From assembly GCA_019635435.1 (NCBI GenBank), contig JAHBZM010000001.1, positions 1,426,001 to 1,490,000 of the forward strand: a stretch of 64,000 bases of DNA, read 5' to 3'. Shown here piece after piece: positions 48,773 to 58,377 of the stretch (positions within the stretch are counted from its first letter, which is position 1; the number at the start of each line of letters is the position of its first letter). Under the pieces are notes generated by a model. The model saw nothing but the letters and a program-made list of their open reading frames with translations. It was not told the origin of the DNA and searched no databases. The position numbers and the translations under genes were made by a program. The stretch is from Ramlibacter sp. (GTDB taxonomy: Bacteria; Pseudomonadota; Gammaproteobacteria; Burkholderiales; Burkholderiaceae_C).

Positions 48773-50490
48773 CATCCTGCCCGGGTGATGCCCGCCGCCA
48801 CGGCTTCCGCCACCTTGATGCCATCCACACCCGCCGACAGGATGCCGCCCGCGTAGCTTGCGCCCTCGCCCGCGGGGTACAGGCCGCGCACATTCAGGCT
48901 CTGGAAATCATTGCCCCGGGTCATCTTGAGTGGTGATGAGGTTCGCGTCTCCACGCCCGTGAGCAGGGCATCGGCCATGTCGTAGCCCTTGATCTTGCGG
49001 CCGAACACGGGCAGGGCTTCCTGCATGGCCTCGATCGCGTAGCGCGGCAGCGCCGCGTGCAGGTTGGTCAGCTTCACGCCGGGCTTGTACGAGGGCAGCA
49101 CGCTGCCCAGGGCCGTGGACGGCCGGCCCGCGAGGAAATCCTCGACGCGCTGGCCGGGAGCCTCGTAGGTGCGGCCCCCCATCTCGAACGCGTTGGACTC
49201 CAGCTGGCGCTGCAACACGATCCCGGCCAGTGGGTGAAAGGGCCGGTCGGGCGGTGCCTGCAGGCTGCCGAATTCGTCGCCCAGCGTGGCGGCCACGGCC
49301 GCCGCATCGGTGGGGTAGTCGCGCGGGTCAATGCCCACCACCATGCCGGCATTGGCATTGCGCTCGTTGCGCGAATACTGGCTCATGCCATTGGTCACCA
49401 CACGGCCGGGCTCGGACGTGGCGGCCACCACCGTACCGCCCGGGCACATGCAGAAGCTGTAGACGCTGCGCCCGTTGGCCGCGTGGTGCACCAGCTTGTA
49501 ATCGGCCGCGCCCAGCAGCGGGTGGCCCGCGTGGCGGCCCCAGCGCGCGCGGTCGATCACGCCCTGCGGGTGCTCGATGCGAAAGCCGATCGAGAACGGC
49601 TTGGCCTCCATCCACACGCCGCGCCGGTAGAGCATGGCAAAGGTGTCGCGCGCGCTGTGGCCCAGCGCCATGACCACGTGGTCGGCGCGCAGCGCCTGGG
49701 TCTGGCCCGTGGCCTGGTCCCGCACGCTCAGCCCGCGCAGCTGGCGCCCGCCAGGGCCGTCTTCAATCAGCACATCGGTCACGCGCTGCTGGAACCGCAC
49801 CTCGCCGCCCATCGCGATGATCTGCGCGCGCAGGTTTTCCACCACCTTCACGAGCTTGAAGGTGCCGATGTGCGGGTGGGCGACAAACAGGATTTCCTCG
49901 GGCGCGCCGGCCTTGACGAACTCCGCCATCACCTTGCGGCCCAGGTGGCGCGGGTCCTTGATCTGGCTGTAGAGCTTGCCGTCGCTGAAGGTACCGGCGC
50001 CGCCCTCGCCAAACTGCACATTGCTCTCGGGGTGCAGCGTGTTCTTGCGCCACAGGTCCCAGGTGTCCTTGGTGCGCTCGCGCACCGGCTTGCCGCGCTC
50101 CAGCACGATGGGGCGCAGGCCCATCTGCGCCAGCGCCAGCGCGGCAAAAATGCCGCAGGGGCCAAAGCCCACCACCACCGGGCGCAGCGGCGGGGCCGTG
50201 GCCGCCTGCACGGGCGGGTGCCAGGCCATGTCGGGCGTGGGCTGGATGTGCGGGTGGCCCGCATGGTGCGCAAGCAGCGCCACCGTCTGCGACGGCTCGG
50301 CCAGCGTCACATCAACGATGAAGACCGCCATGAGCTCGGCCTTGCGCGCGTCAAAACTGCGCTTGAAGACATGGAGGGCGGCGATGCGGTCCGGCGCGAT
50401 GCCGAGCAGGCCGGCAGCGGCAGTGCGCAAGGCCGCGTCGGGCTGCTCCGCCTGGGCCAGCGTGAGCTTGATTTCTGAAATTCGGATCAT
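48772..50490 (-). CDS. NAD(P)/FAD-dependent oxidoreductase (COG2509-like)
   Basis: 572 residues. N-terminal 100-residue region (RISEIKLTLAQAEQPDAALR), then the FAD Rossmann motif VVVGFGPCGIFAALALAQMG at about 114-134, GAGTFSDGKLYSQIKDPRHL, ADHVVMALGHSARDTFAMLY and LYPAGEGASYAGGILSAGVD. The family is uncharacterised but conserved, with a conserved Cys-x-Cys-x-G-G (FCMCPGGTVVAATS). Start at 50490 (MIRISEIK); an upstream ATG would extend it without family support. Confidence 0.87.
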   Translation of the reverse strand: MIRISEIKLTLAQAEQPDAALRTAAAGLLGIAPDRIAALHVFKRSFDARKAELMAVFIVDVTLAEPSQTVALLAHHAGHPHIQPTPDMAWHPPVQAATAPPLRPVVVGFGPCGIFAALALAQMGLRPIVLERGKPVRERTKDTWDLWRKNTLHPESNVQFGEGGAGTFSDGKLYSQIKDPRHLGRKVMAEFVKAGAPEEILFVAHPHIGTFKLVKVVENLRAQIIAMGGEVRFQQRVTDVLIEDGPGGRQLRGLSVRDQATGQTQALRADHVVMALGHSARDTFAMLYRRGVWMEAKPFSIGFRIEHPQGVIDRARWGRHAGHPLLGAADYKLVHHAANGRSVYSFCMCPGGTVVAATSEPGRVVTNGMSQYSRNERNANAGMVVGIDPRDYPTDAAAVAATLGDEFGSLQAPPDRPFHPLAGIVLQRQLESNAFEMGGRTYEAPGQRVEDFLAGRPSTALGSVLPSYKPGVKLTNLHAALPRYAIEAMQEALPVFGRKIKGYDMADALLTGVETRTSSPLKMTRGNDFQSLNVRGLYPAGEGASYAGGILSAGVDGIKVAEAVAAGITRAG

Positions 50491-50581
50491 CGGACTTGCG
50501 GGCTTGTGGTTATCAAGCAGAAGGCAGGGATGATACGGCCCCGTCGAGATTGAACGGGGCCGGGCAGGCCCAGGGCAGGCC

Positions 50582-51499
50582 TCAGGCGGGCAGGAAACCT
50601 TCGATCGAGAGGTAGCGCTCGCCCGTGTCGTAGTTGAAGCCCAGCACCGTCGCGCCCTTGGGCAGCGATGGCAGCTTCTGGGCGATGGCGGCCAGCGTGG
50701 CGCCCGAGGAAATGCCCACGAGCATGCCTTCCTCGCGGGCCGCGCGGCGGGCCATCTCGCGCGCCGGTTCGGCATCGACCTGGATCACGCCGTCCAGCAG
50801 GCTGGTGTCCAGGTTCTTCGGAATGAAGCCCGCGCCAATGCCCTGGATGGGGTGGGGCGCCGGGGCGCCGCCCGAGATCACGGGCGAGGCCACGGGCTCC
50901 ACGGCAAACACCTGCAGCTTGGGCCATTTCGCCTTGAGCACCCGGGCGCAACCCGTGATGTGGCCGCCCGTGCCCACGCCCGTGATCAGCGCGTCCACGC
51001 CGTCCGGGAAGTCGGCCAGGATTTCCTGGGCCGTGGTTTGCACGTGGACGTCAATGTTGGCCGGGTTCTCGAACTGCTGGGGCATCCAGGCGCCGGCCGT
51101 GGCGGCCACCAGTTCCTCGGCGCGGGCAATGGCGCCCTTCATGCCTTTTTCCCGGGGCGTGAGGTCAAAGCTGGCGCCATAGGCCAGCATCAGCCGGCGG
51201 CGCTCGACGGACATGCTGTCGGGCATCACCAGCACCAGCTTGTAGCCCTTGACGGCGGCCACCATGGCCAGGCCGATGCCGGTGTTGCCCGAGGTGGGCT
51301 CGATGATGGTGCCGCCGGGTTTGAGCGCGCCGGACTTTTCCGCCGCCTCGACCATGGACAGCGCGATCCGGTCCTTGATCGACCCACCGGGGTTGCTGCG
51401 CTCGGACTTGATCCAGACCTGGTGGTCGGCGCCGAACAGTCGGTTGACGCGCACGTGCGGCGTGCCGCCAATGGTTTGCAGAATGTTGCTGGCTTTCAT
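50582..51499 (-). CDS. cysK: Cysteine synthase (O-acetylserine sulfhydrylase)
   Basis: 305 residues, PLP-dependent. PLP Lys42 in [16 protein letters not shown]-phosphate loop [32 protein letters not shown], and C-terminal [11 protein letters not shown]. It makes cysteine from O-acetylserine and sulfide. The ATG 51499 has AGGAG 6-7 nt upstream. CysK and CysM types differ subtly; the length and the [14 protein letters not shown] motif favour CysK. Divergent from rnpB. Confidence 0.9.
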   Translation of the reverse strand: MKASNILQTIGGTPHVRVNRLFGADHQVWIKSERSNPGGSIKDRIALSMVEAAEKSGALKPGGTIIEPTSGNTGIGLAMVAAVKGYKLVLVMPDSMSVERRRLMLAYGASFDLTPREKGMKGAIARAEELVAATAGAWMPQQFENPANIDVHVQTTAQEILADFPDGVDALITGVGTGGHITGCARVLKAKWPKLQVFAVEPVASPVISGGAPAPHPIQGIGAGFIPKNLDTSLLDGVIQVDAEPAREMARRAAREEGMLVGISSGATLAAIAQKLPSLPKGATVLGFNYDTGERYLSIEGFLPA

Positions 51500-51557
51500 T
51501 CGGGTCTCCTTGGGCTCACGTTCAAATCGGCCATTGTGGCGCACTGCGATAATGCCT

Positions 51558-51918
51558 GTGTGAAGTCGGCCAGACCGCCGCTGGTGCAATCGTGGAAACA
51601 CGGCACTGGAGGAACGTCCGGACTGCGCAGGACAGCGTAGCAGGTAACACCTGTCCACCGTGAGGTGAGGATCAGAGCAACAGAGACGAGTCCCTTGGGG
51701 CCGCACCGGTGGCGCAAGCCGCAGGCACGAGCACCAAGGGGGTGAAACGGGCAATCTCTACGCGCAGCAATACCAAGTAGGCCAGCGTTGATGTGGTTCC
51801 GCAGAGCTGGCGGGTAGGTAGCATCGAGCCGGGTGGGCGACCCCCGGCCCAGAGTAATGGCGGTCACATTGGGGGCGACCCCGATGCACAGAATCCGGCT
51901 TATCGGCGGACTTCACAC
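51558..51918 (+). ncRNA. rnpB: RNase P RNA, bacterial type A
   Basis: About 361 nt. The 5' GTGTGAAGTCGGCC pairs with the 3' CGGACTTCACAC to form P1. The conserved core elements are present: GAGGAACGTCCGGACTGC near the 5' end (CRI), the GTGAAACGGGCAATCTCTACG-type joining region (J11/12), CAGAGTAATGGCGGTCAC, and GAATCCGGCTTATCGG near the 3' end. It processes the 5' ends of tRNA precursors. A -10-like GATAAT sits at 51550-51555. Divergent from cysK; no gene is disrupted by it. Confidence 0.95.
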
Positions 51919-51938
51919 TTTTATTGCGGCGCCTGCGT

Positions 51939-53039
51939 TCAGCAGCCCGTGGCCTGCCCCTCGGCGAGCCGCTGCGCGCGCCCCCGCGTGTCGGGATGGC
52001 TGCTCAGCAGCTCCAGCAGGCCGGGCGGGGCGCCCGCCGCGGGCTGGCGCTGTTCCTTGCCACTGATGGCCAGCAGCAGTTCTCCCATCGGGGCCGTGGG
52101 CCTGCCGGTGCCGCGCATCAGCGCGACCGCAAAACAGTCCGCCTCGGTTTCGTGGCCACGCCGGTAGGCCAGCCCGGTGAGCAGCGAACCGCCCATGGAC
52201 ACGATGCTGGAAACATCGCCCAGCGCGAGCCCCAGGCCCACATTGAGCACCCCCTGCTCGACCACCATGCGCGTGGTGTGCCGGTGCACCACGTGACCGA
52301 TTTCATGGGCCAGCACTCCCGTGAGCGCGTCGTCCCCCAGGCCGGCCGCCGTGGCCGCCTCGACCAGGCCGTCGGTCAGCACGATGGTGCCGCCCGGCAG
52401 GGCGAAGGCATTGGCCCCCATGCCCGAACGAAACGCCAGTGTCAGCCGCGGTTGGTAGCCGCTGTAGCGCCGCATGGACGGGGTCATGCCCGCGGCCAGC
52501 GCCTCAAAGTCGCGTGTCAGCGCCGCCTGACGCTGCAGGGGCAGCTTGCTGGGCTGCAGATCGCTGTGGTCCAGCTGCTGGAGTGCGCGATCAGCCAGGC
52601 TGGTTTCCCAGGCGAGGGGCACGTGGGCGGTCAGCTGCTGCGCGGCCCAGGGCGTGCCCCAGCGGTAGAAGGCCCCCAGCAGCAGCGCCGCCATGCCGAG
52701 CACCGCCACAAAGACGGTCCAGCGTGTTTGCATCCGCTGGGCCAGCGGGGCACGGGTGCCGGCCGCCACCAGGGCCGCCTGCCAGGCCGTGGTGTCGTCG
52801 ATTTCCAGGCTGCCGCGCTCGCCCAGGTCCACCAGAACCATTCGCGGAGCGCGCGCGGCGCTCCAGGCCTGAGGCCAGCCGACGTCGCCATGGGCGAAAT
52901 ACAAAGGCGACGCATCCCGTGCCAGCGGATGCAGCGCGAGTGTGGTGCCGTCCGCGCCGGGCTGCAGGCCCACCAGCGCCGGTTGGGGCTGGCTGTGGCG
53001 GCCATCGAACCAGCGTGCGCGGATCAGCTCGGCCGCCAT
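51939..53039 (-). CDS. M48 family metallopeptidase
   Basis: 366 residues. About 100 N-terminal residues without a recognised domain, a TM helix around 107-124 (WTVFVAVLGMAALLLGAFY), then an M48 peptidase domain with zinc motif H245-E-I-G-H249, RHTTRMV and the zinc Glu in RGHETEADCFAVALMRGTGR. The first 100 residues contain LALHPLARDASPLYFAHGDV, and the catalytic part probably faces the periplasm. It overlaps nothing; it begins 2 nt after the DUF898 gene, so the two are one unit. Possible role in membrane protein quality control. Confidence 0.87.
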   Translation of the reverse strand: MAAELIRARWFDGRHSQPQPALVGLQPGADGTTLALHPLARDASPLYFAHGDVGWPQAWSAARAPRMVLVDLGERGSLEIDDTTAWQAALVAAGTRAPLAQRMQTRWTVFVAVLGMAALLLGAFYRWGTPWAAQQLTAHVPLAWETSLADRALQQLDHSDLQPSKLPLQRQAALTRDFEALAAGMTPSMRRYSGYQPRLTLAFRSGMGANAFALPGGTIVLTDGLVEAATAAGLGDDALTGVLAHEIGHVVHRHTTRMVVEQGVLNVGLGLALGDVSSIVSMGGSLLTGLAYRRGHETEADCFAVALMRGTGRPTAPMGELLLAISGKEQRQPAAGAPPGLLELLSSHPDTRGRAQRLAEGQATGC

Positions 53040-53041
53040 GC

Positions 53042-54253
53042 TCAGCCCACCAGGTCGAGCCCCACGGCGTCGGCCACGGCATCGCCCAGGCCGCCTTGCT
53101 GGACGACCAGCTGGCCGGCCAACTGGTCGACGCCGCCCTTGAGGTGCAGGGTGACCGACTCGGTTTTCATCCGGTACTCGCTGAGCATCGCGAACGGCCG
53201 GTAGAAGCCCAGGGTCAGCAGGGTCAGCAGCATGTTCTTGAGTCGCAGCGCGACATAGCGGCGCGCGCGCAGATTGCACTTGAAACGGGCAATCTGGCTG
53301 ATGCCCACGTTGCTCCACACCAGCTGGAACAGACGTGCCTCCCGGTAGGCGCGCGCTGGTGCCGAGGCCAGCAGCAACAGGAAGATGGCCAGCACCCCCG
53401 CGACGACCACCAGCATCACCGCTTTCAGGCCGCCACCCTTGAGGCCCGAGAACATGGCGATCGAGCCCCCGAACAGGACGCCCAGCAGGACACTGGCCAG
53501 CACGACGCACAGCAGGAACACCCCCAGGGTGGCCAGCCAGATCCTGACGAAATCACCGTACACGGGCTTCCAGCGCCCGGCCTGGTCGCCCACGCGCGCG
53601 CGCTTCACCAGCAGGCTCTTGAAGTTGAATTCCAGGCGGATGATGCACAGCACGCTCAACATCAGGCCCAGCACGAACAGGCCCGCCACGGCCGGCCCGA
53701 AGCCCGGCATGCGGGGCCTGGCGCCGGCCGCCGCCGCAGGGGCGGCCTCGGGGCTGATCACGCTGACCAGTGCCATCACCGCCATCCACACCAGGGCCAG
53801 TGCGAACACGGGCCAGCTGGCCTTGTAGATCTCGCCCCAGGACGCGGCGAACTGCAGGCGCACGCCGCGCCAGCGGGTGGCCCCGAGGCGAAAGCGCATC
53901 GCGCTGCCCCAGAACCAGGGGGCCAGGGCCGCGCCTGCGAGCATGAACAGGCTGACGGCCGTGTCCTGGCCGGTGTCCGCCGCCAGCTTGAACGCCACAT
54001 ACAGCGCCACCAGGACCAGAAACCCGAACACCATGCGCCGCTGCTGCGCGCTGAACTCCAGTGGACTGCCCGCCACCCAGGTGTTGCCGTAGAAGTACTG
54101 GGCGGTGCGCCGCCTTGCGAACGGCGTGTACAGGCCCAGCGTGACGATGCTCAGCAGCAGGTTGACGATCCAGACCCTGAAGAATTCGCCGCCGCGGCCC
54201 GTGAATTCCAGCGGGTGGGGATCAACCCCGCCGCGCACCTGGCCCGTGTCCAT
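53042..54253 (-). CDS. DUF898 family (YjgN-like) membrane protein
   Basis: 403 residues of the YjgN/DUF898 family: EFTGRGGEFFRVWIVNLLLS, RRTAQYFYGNTWVAGSPLEF, LLVKRARVGDQAG, ARLFQLVWSNVGISQIARFK and LRARRYVALRLKNMLLTLLT. About eight membrane segments are expected. The function is unknown. In many betaproteobacteria this gene is followed by the M48 peptidase gene, as here, suggesting joint function. Start ATG 54253 with AGGA upstream. Confidence 0.85.
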   Translation of the reverse strand: MDTGQVRGGVDPHPLEFTGRGGEFFRVWIVNLLLSIVTLGLYTPFARRRTAQYFYGNTWVAGSPLEFSAQQRRMVFGFLVLVALYVAFKLAADTGQDTAVSLFMLAGAALAPWFWGSAMRFRLGATRWRGVRLQFAASWGEIYKASWPVFALALVWMAVMALVSVISPEAAPAAAAGARPRMPGFGPAVAGLFVLGLMLSVLCIIRLEFNFKSLLVKRARVGDQAGRWKPVYGDFVRIWLATLGVFLLCVVLASVLLGVLFGGSIAMFSGLKGGGLKAVMLVVVAGVLAIFLLLLASAPARAYREARLFQLVWSNVGISQIARFKCNLRARRYVALRLKNMLLTLLTLGFYRPFAMLSEYRMKTESVTLHLKGGVDQLAGQLVVQQGGLGDAVADAVGLDLVG

Positions 54254-54329
54254 GGCTTCCTCCCGTTTTTTCGATGCGAGGGAGTGTAGCCGGGCGCTCC
54301 CGCCTCGAGCCCGGGCCGGCGGGCGCCGG

Positions 54330-55103
54330 CTAGAACCGCTCGTGGGGCAGCAGATAGCGCCACTGGCCCGGCGCCAGGCCCGCCATCGCCACGCGGCCGA
54401 TGCGGATGCGCCGCAGTGTGAGCAGCTGCAGGCCGACGCTGTCGCACATCGACGGGATTTGCCCCGGGCGGATGCCCTTGAGCGCAAAGCGCAGGCGGGT
54501 CTGCTGCTCGTTGCTGCTGCTCACGCTGACCCTGGCCGGTGGCAGGGGGCGGCCGTTGAAAGTCAGCCCGTGGGACAGGCGCTGCAACTGCGCTGGCGCC
54601 ACCTCACCACGCACCTGCGCCATGATTTCCTGCTCCACCTCGTCGGCGTCCTCGGTCAGCTTGCGCTCGACCCGCCAGTCCTGGGTGAACACGGTCAGCC
54701 CGCTGGCCTCGGTGGGCAGGGCGAGCAGCGCGGTGAGCCCGGCCAGATGCTTTCTCAGCAGGCGGATGCCGCTGCGGTCATCCGGGGCATGGGCCTGTGC
54801 GGTCAACAGCTGCAGCGCCGGTGGCGCGCCACGGCTGCGGCTGCCCTGGGGGCCGGGGCCGTTGTCCAGCGCGGCCTCGTAGCCCGGGGGCTTGTGCAGC
54901 AGCAGCGTGACCGGGACGCTGTCCAGCAGCGTGGCGTGGGGGTCGATCACCACGGCCTGCTGCGGCGCCACCTTGAAGGCCGGCACCTCGATGACCTGGC
55001 CGTTCACGCTGACCCAGCCGCCTTCGATGTAGCGTTCGGCCTCGCTGCGCGAACAGCCCTTCTGCTCGGCCACGCGTTTGGCCAGGCGCACCGGTTCGGT
55101 CAC
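54330..55103 (-). CDS. Pseudouridine synthase-like protein with altered catalytic motif
   Basis: 257 residues from GTG 55103, which overlaps the stop of the upstream gene (GTGA). An N-terminal S4 RNA-binding domain (RLAKRVAEQKGCSRSEAERY, then IEGGWVSVNG) and an RsuA/RluB/E/F-type body (VTLLLHKPPGYE, EVEQEIMAQVRGE, and a GLQLLTLRRIRIGRVAMAGL C-terminal block). The canonical G-R-L-D-x-x-T/S-x-G-L motif reads LALPTEASGLTVFTQDWRVE, with Pro130 at the catalytic Asp position and Ala at Arg. So it may bind RNA without making pseudouridine, or use another residue. The motif could be read differently; alignment is needed. Confidence 0.75.
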   Translation of the reverse strand: MTEPVRLAKRVAEQKGCSRSEAERYIEGGWVSVNGQVIEVPAFKVAPQQAVVIDPHATLLDSVPVTLLLHKPPGYEAALDNGPGPQGSRSRGAPPALQLLTAQAHAPDDRSGIRLLRKHLAGLTALLALPTEASGLTVFTQDWRVERKLTEDADEVEQEIMAQVRGEVAPAQLQRLSHGLTFNGRPLPPARVSVSSSNEQQTRLRFALKGIRPGQIPSMCDSVGLQLLTLRRIRIGRVAMAGLAPGQWRYLLPHERF

Positions 55104-56734
55104 GGGTTGCCCTGCAGCGCGCGGATGCGCTGCACATGCGCCAGCAGCGAGCGCTGGGCCACTGGCCACATGCGCGGCGGCACGTCGTCATAGGCGTGGG
55201 CGACCCAGTCGTCCATCGTGCCCTCGGGGCGGGCCTGCATGGCGGCCAGCACCTTGGCCTCGCGCTTGAGGCGGTGCGCCTTGAGCCGGGCAATGGTCTG
55301 GCGGGCCTCGCCCAGCACATGGCCATGGGCCGGCAGGATGAATTCGATGCCGTGGGCGTCGCAGGCAGCGTCCAGCCGGTCCAGCGACTCGAGGTAGGCG
55401 TTCATGTCGCCGTCGGGCGGGTCGACCACCGTGGTGCTGCCGTTGAGCACATGGTCGCCCGAGAACAGCAAGCCGTCTTCCAGCAGCACCAGGCACAGGT
55501 GGTTGGCGGCATGGCCCGGGGTGTGGATCACCATCAAAGTGTGCGCCAGTCCAGGCCCGGTGAGCGTGAGGCGCTCTTCATTTTGTAGCGCCCGATCGGG
55601 GGTGAACTCGCTGGCCGCCCGCGCGGTGGGCGCCGAGGGCAGCCCCAGGATGGGCGGCGTGCCCTTGCACAGCGCCTGCAGCGGCTTCGCGCCCGGCGAA
55701 TGGTCCGGGTGCGAGTGGGTGCACACAATCATGCGGATGTCGCCGCCAGCGGCGCGCCACAGCCGCTCCAGGTGCACCGGGTCGTTGGGGCCGGGGTCGA
55801 TGGCGATGTAGCCGCTGTCGGGGTCGCCCACCAGGTAGCTGTTGGTGCCGGGTCCGGTCATGGCGCCGGGGTTGGGCGCGGTCAGGCGCTGCACGTTCTT
55901 CAGCAGCGGCACGGGCTGCTCGGTGCGCCAGTCCAGGTGGTGCACGATCTGGCCGTCGGGGCTGACCAGGGCCAGCTCGCCGTAGGGCATTTCATGCTCC
56001 ATGTAGCGGGCTTCCTTGCCGGCCAGCCAGGCAGCGCGCGGGCAGCTGGTCCACAGGGGCTGTTCACCGGCGCAGGCCGCGAGCACCGCGTCCACGCTGC
56101 CGAAGTGCTGCAGCCGCTCCAGCGTGCGGATGGTCGGGAAGATCATGAAGAAGCCGCCCGCCTCGTGGCGCTGCAGCGCATCGGCCGGACGCACCCAGAC
56201 CGGCTCGAACTGCTCGGCATCGTCGGCCACGGGCTGCTGCCCGCCGGGCATGCGTGCCACCAGGAACGGCACGTCAAAGCGCCGCGGCAGGTCGCGGTCG
56301 GTGACCCAGTGCGCCAGCACAAACACGGCGTCGGCCGCCAGCGTCAGCCCGCGGGCCTGGCATTGCGCGGCGAAGGGCGCCTGGCGGTCGAGGGCGGCGA
56401 TGTCGGCGGCATCGGCCAGGCGGCCATCGGCGTGGCGCGCCAGCAGCACGCCCAGTTCCTCGAAGCTTTCACGGATGGCGGCAATGGCCTGCGTCAGGCG
56501 GGTGTCATCCTGGCCTGGCCGGCGCGTGGCGGCGTCGTGGGCGGCGCTGTCCGCGGCGTCGATGCCGCCGCCGGGGAACACATAGGCCCCGGGCGCGAAG
56601 CTCGCGGTCGTGGAGCGGCGCGTCATCAGCACCTCGATGCCATCGGCGCCGTCGCGCAGCAGCAGCACGGTGGCGGCGGGCCGCGTGGCGGCCGGTTCGC
56701 GCTGGGGGTGGAGCAATTGGGAAGGTCGGGCCAT
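55100..56734 (-). CDS. Nudix hydrolase / metallo-beta-lactamase fold fusion
   Basis: 544 residues. N-terminal Nudix domain (about 18-215): FVFPGGGI-like [14 protein letters not shown] followed by [16 protein letters not shown], a good Nudix box. C-terminal MBL domain (about 283-520): zinc ligands H340, H342, D344, H345 (THSHPDHS), [19 protein letters not shown] and [10 protein letters not shown]. The activity pair suggests hydrolysis of a CoA or nucleotide-linked thioester/lactone. Such fusions are annotated in Burkholderiales without tested function. Start MARPSQ chosen at 56734; it diverges from dapF across 55 nt. Confidence 0.87.
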   Translation of the reverse strand: MARPSQLLHPQREPAATRPAATVLLLRDGADGIEVLMTRRSTTASFAPGAYVFPGGGIDAADSAAHDAATRRPGQDDTRLTQAIAAIRESFEELGVLLARHADGRLADAADIAALDRQAPFAAQCQARGLTLAADAVFVLAHWVTDRDLPRRFDVPFLVARMPGGQQPVADDAEQFEPVWVRPADALQRHEAGGFFMIFPTIRTLERLQHFGSVDAVLAACAGEQPLWTSCPRAAWLAGKEARYMEHEMPYGELALVSPDGQIVHHLDWRTEQPVPLLKNVQRLTAPNPGAMTGPGTNSYLVGDPDSGYIAIDPGPNDPVHLERLWRAAGGDIRMIVCTHSHPDHSPGAKPLQALCKGTPPILGLPSAPTARAASEFTPDRALQNEERLTLTGPGLAHTLMVIHTPGHAANHLCLVLLEDGLLFSGDHVLNGSTTVVDPPDGDMNAYLESLDRLDAACDAHGIEFILPAHGHVLGEARQTIARLKAHRLKREAKVLAAMQARPEGTMDDWVAHAYDDVPPRMWPVAQRSLLAHVQRIRALQGNP

Positions 56735-56789
56735 CCCGGCATTATCGGCAGGCGGCACCGGCCCTGCCTGCGGGGCGATAATCCCCGCC

Positions 56790-57671
56790 ATGCGAATCCG
56801 CTTCACCAAGATGCAGGGCGCGGGCAACGACTTCGTGGTGCTCGATGAGACCCGGGGCCGGCTCGGGCTCACCGCGCGCCAGTACCAGTTCCTGGCCGAC
56901 CGGCATTTTGGCGTGGGCGCCGACCAGATCCTCACGGTGCGGCCTTCGCCGGCGACCGGCATCGACTTCGAATACGTGATCCACAACGCCGACGGTGGCG
57001 AGGTGGAGCACTGCGGCAACGGCGCGCGCTGCTTTGTGCGCTACGTGCGCGACCACGGCCTGACCGACAAGACCTCGGTGCGCGTCAAGACCGTCAACAA
57101 CACGCTGGTGCTGAACATGGGCGCCGACGGCCGCGTGACGGTGGACATGGGGCCGCCGGTGTTCGAGCCCGCGGCCATTCCCTTTGATCCGGCCGGGCTC
57201 ACGCCACAGTCCGTGGATTCATGGCAAAAGTGGCCGCTGGCCCTTGATCCATCGCCACAGGGTGCTATGGTTTCGGTAGCAGTCTTGTCCATGGGCAACC
57301 CGCACGCGGTGCAGTGGGTGGACGACGTGGACCGGGCGCCCGTGGCGCAGCAGGGGCCGCGCATCGAAAGCCATCCGCGCTTTCCCAACCGGGTCAACGC
57401 GGGCTTTCTGCAGGTGGTGAGCCGCACTCAGGCGCGCCTGCGGGTGTTCGAGCGCGGCGCAGGCGAGACGCTGGCCTGCGGCACCGGCGCCTGCGCGGCC
57501 GTGGTGGCGGGCATCCGGCTCGGGCAGTTCGATCGCCGGGTCGATGTGGAAACCCGTGGTGGCCGCCTCACCATCGAGTGGGACGGCGCGCGGGGCGAGG
57601 GCTGGTCCCCCGTGATGCTGACCGGCCCGGCCACCAGCGTGTTTGAAGGCGAAATTGACATTCCCGAATGA
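56790..57671 (+). CDS. dapF: Diaminopimelate epimerase with repeat-encoded insertion
   Basis: 293 residues; interconverts LL- and meso-diaminopimelate for lysine and peptidoglycan. [33 protein letters not shown] (first catalytic Cys), [11 protein letters not shown], and [19 protein letters not shown] (second catalytic Cys) are intact. E. coli DapF is 274 residues; the extra length is mainly at residues ~144-165 ([20 protein letters not shown]), encoded by a palindromic repeat copy in front of the SMGNPH motif. Start ATG 56790. Confidence 0.93.
   Translation: MRIRFTKMQGAGNDFVVLDETRGRLGLTARQYQFLADRHFGVGADQILTVRPSPATGIDFEYVIHNADGGEVEHCGNGARCFVRYVRDHGLTDKTSVRVKTVNNTLVLNMGADGRVTVDMGPPVFEPAAIPFDPAGLTPQSVDSWQKWPLALDPSPQGAMVSVAVLSMGNPHAVQWVDDVDRAPVAQQGPRIESHPRFPNRVNAGFLQVVSRTQARLRVFERGAGETLACGTGACAAVVAGIRLGQFDRRVDVETRGGRLTIEWDGARGEGWSPVMLTGPATSVFEGEIDIPE
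57219..57282. repeat. Palindromic dispersed repeat inside dapF (reverse orientation)
   Basis: In reverse: block 3 GGCAAAAGTGGCCGCTGGCC, block 2 CATCGCCACAGGG, block 1 TGCTATGGTTTCGGTAGCAG. It encodes a loop-like insertion between two DapF strands and keeps the reading frame. Confidence 0.65.
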
Positions 57672-57678
57672 AGGCAAC

Positions 57679-58371
57679 ATGAACCAGGCACCCATCACCC
57701 CGATCACCGAAGACGACATTGCCAACTACCTGGCCAACACGCCCGATTTCTTCGAGCGCCACGCCGAGTTGCTGGGCGCGGTGCAGCTGACCAGCCCGCA
57801 CGGCAACCGCGCCGTGAGCCTGCAGGAGCGGCAGGCCGAGATGCTGCGCGAGAAGATCAAGATGCTTGAGCACCGCGTGATGGACATGATCCGCAACGGC
57901 AACGAGAACATGGTGATTGCCGACCGGCTGCAACGCTGGGCGCGCGACCTGTTCATGGTGCAGGCGGGCCGGGCGATCCCGGCCACCATCACGGCGGGCA
58001 TTGCGACCCAGTTCATGGTGCCGCAGGTGGCCATCAAGGTCTGGGGCGTCGACGCCCGCTATGGCGGCGAGGCCTTTGCCGAAGGCGTGAGCGATGACGC
58101 CAAGGCGTTCGCCTCGTCGCTGACCCAGCCCTATTGCGGCGTGAACTCCGGCTTCGAGGCCGTGACCTGGCTGGACGACGCGGCGGTGGCCATGTCCATC
58201 GCGCTGATTCCGTTGCGCGCGGGCGCCATCAGCAGCCCGGGGCCGGCCTTTGGCATGCTGGTGCTGGCCTCGCCCGACCCGCAGCGTTTCACCAGCGGCA
58301 TGGGCACCGACTTCCTGGAGCGGCTGGCCGAGCTGGCCAGCGCCGCCCTGTCACGGCTGCGCCACGAGTAG
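57679..58371 (+). CDS. DUF484 family protein
   Basis: 230 residues, DUF484 (YigA-like) family: EDDIANYLANTPDFFERHAE, SPHGNRAVSLQERQAEMLRE (coiled coil), LQRWARDLFMVQAG, and a GAF-like C-terminal half with PFVLPL-type FGMLVLASPDPQRFTSGMGT and DFLERLAELASAALSRL. The gene lies between dapF and xerC, as in E. coli and most gammaproteobacteria. Function is not known; the GAF-like part could bind a small ligand. Starts 7 nt after dapF. Confidence 0.9.
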   Translation: MNQAPITPITEDDIANYLANTPDFFERHAELLGAVQLTSPHGNRAVSLQERQAEMLREKIKMLEHRVMDMIRNGNENMVIADRLQRWARDLFMVQAGRAIPATITAGIATQFMVPQVAIKVWGVDARYGGEAFAEGVSDDAKAFASSLTQPYCGVNSGFEAVTWLDDAAVAMSIALIPLRAGAISSPGPAFGMLVLASPDPQRFTSGMGTDFLERLAELASAALSRLRHE

Positions 58372-58377
58372 CCGCGC

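Noticed and set aside
48772..50775. Extended start for the FAD oxidoreductase
   Set aside because: The extra N-terminal 95 residues are Arg/Pro-rich shadow of the cysK region; MIRISEIK at 50490 is the natural start.
51496..51867. Minus-strand frame across the rnpB region
   Set aside because: Explained by RNase P RNA, whose core elements and P1 pairing are clear.
51939..53510. Extended frame for the M48 peptidase
   Set aside because: The additional N-terminus overlaps the DUF898 gene in another frame and is not peptidase-like.
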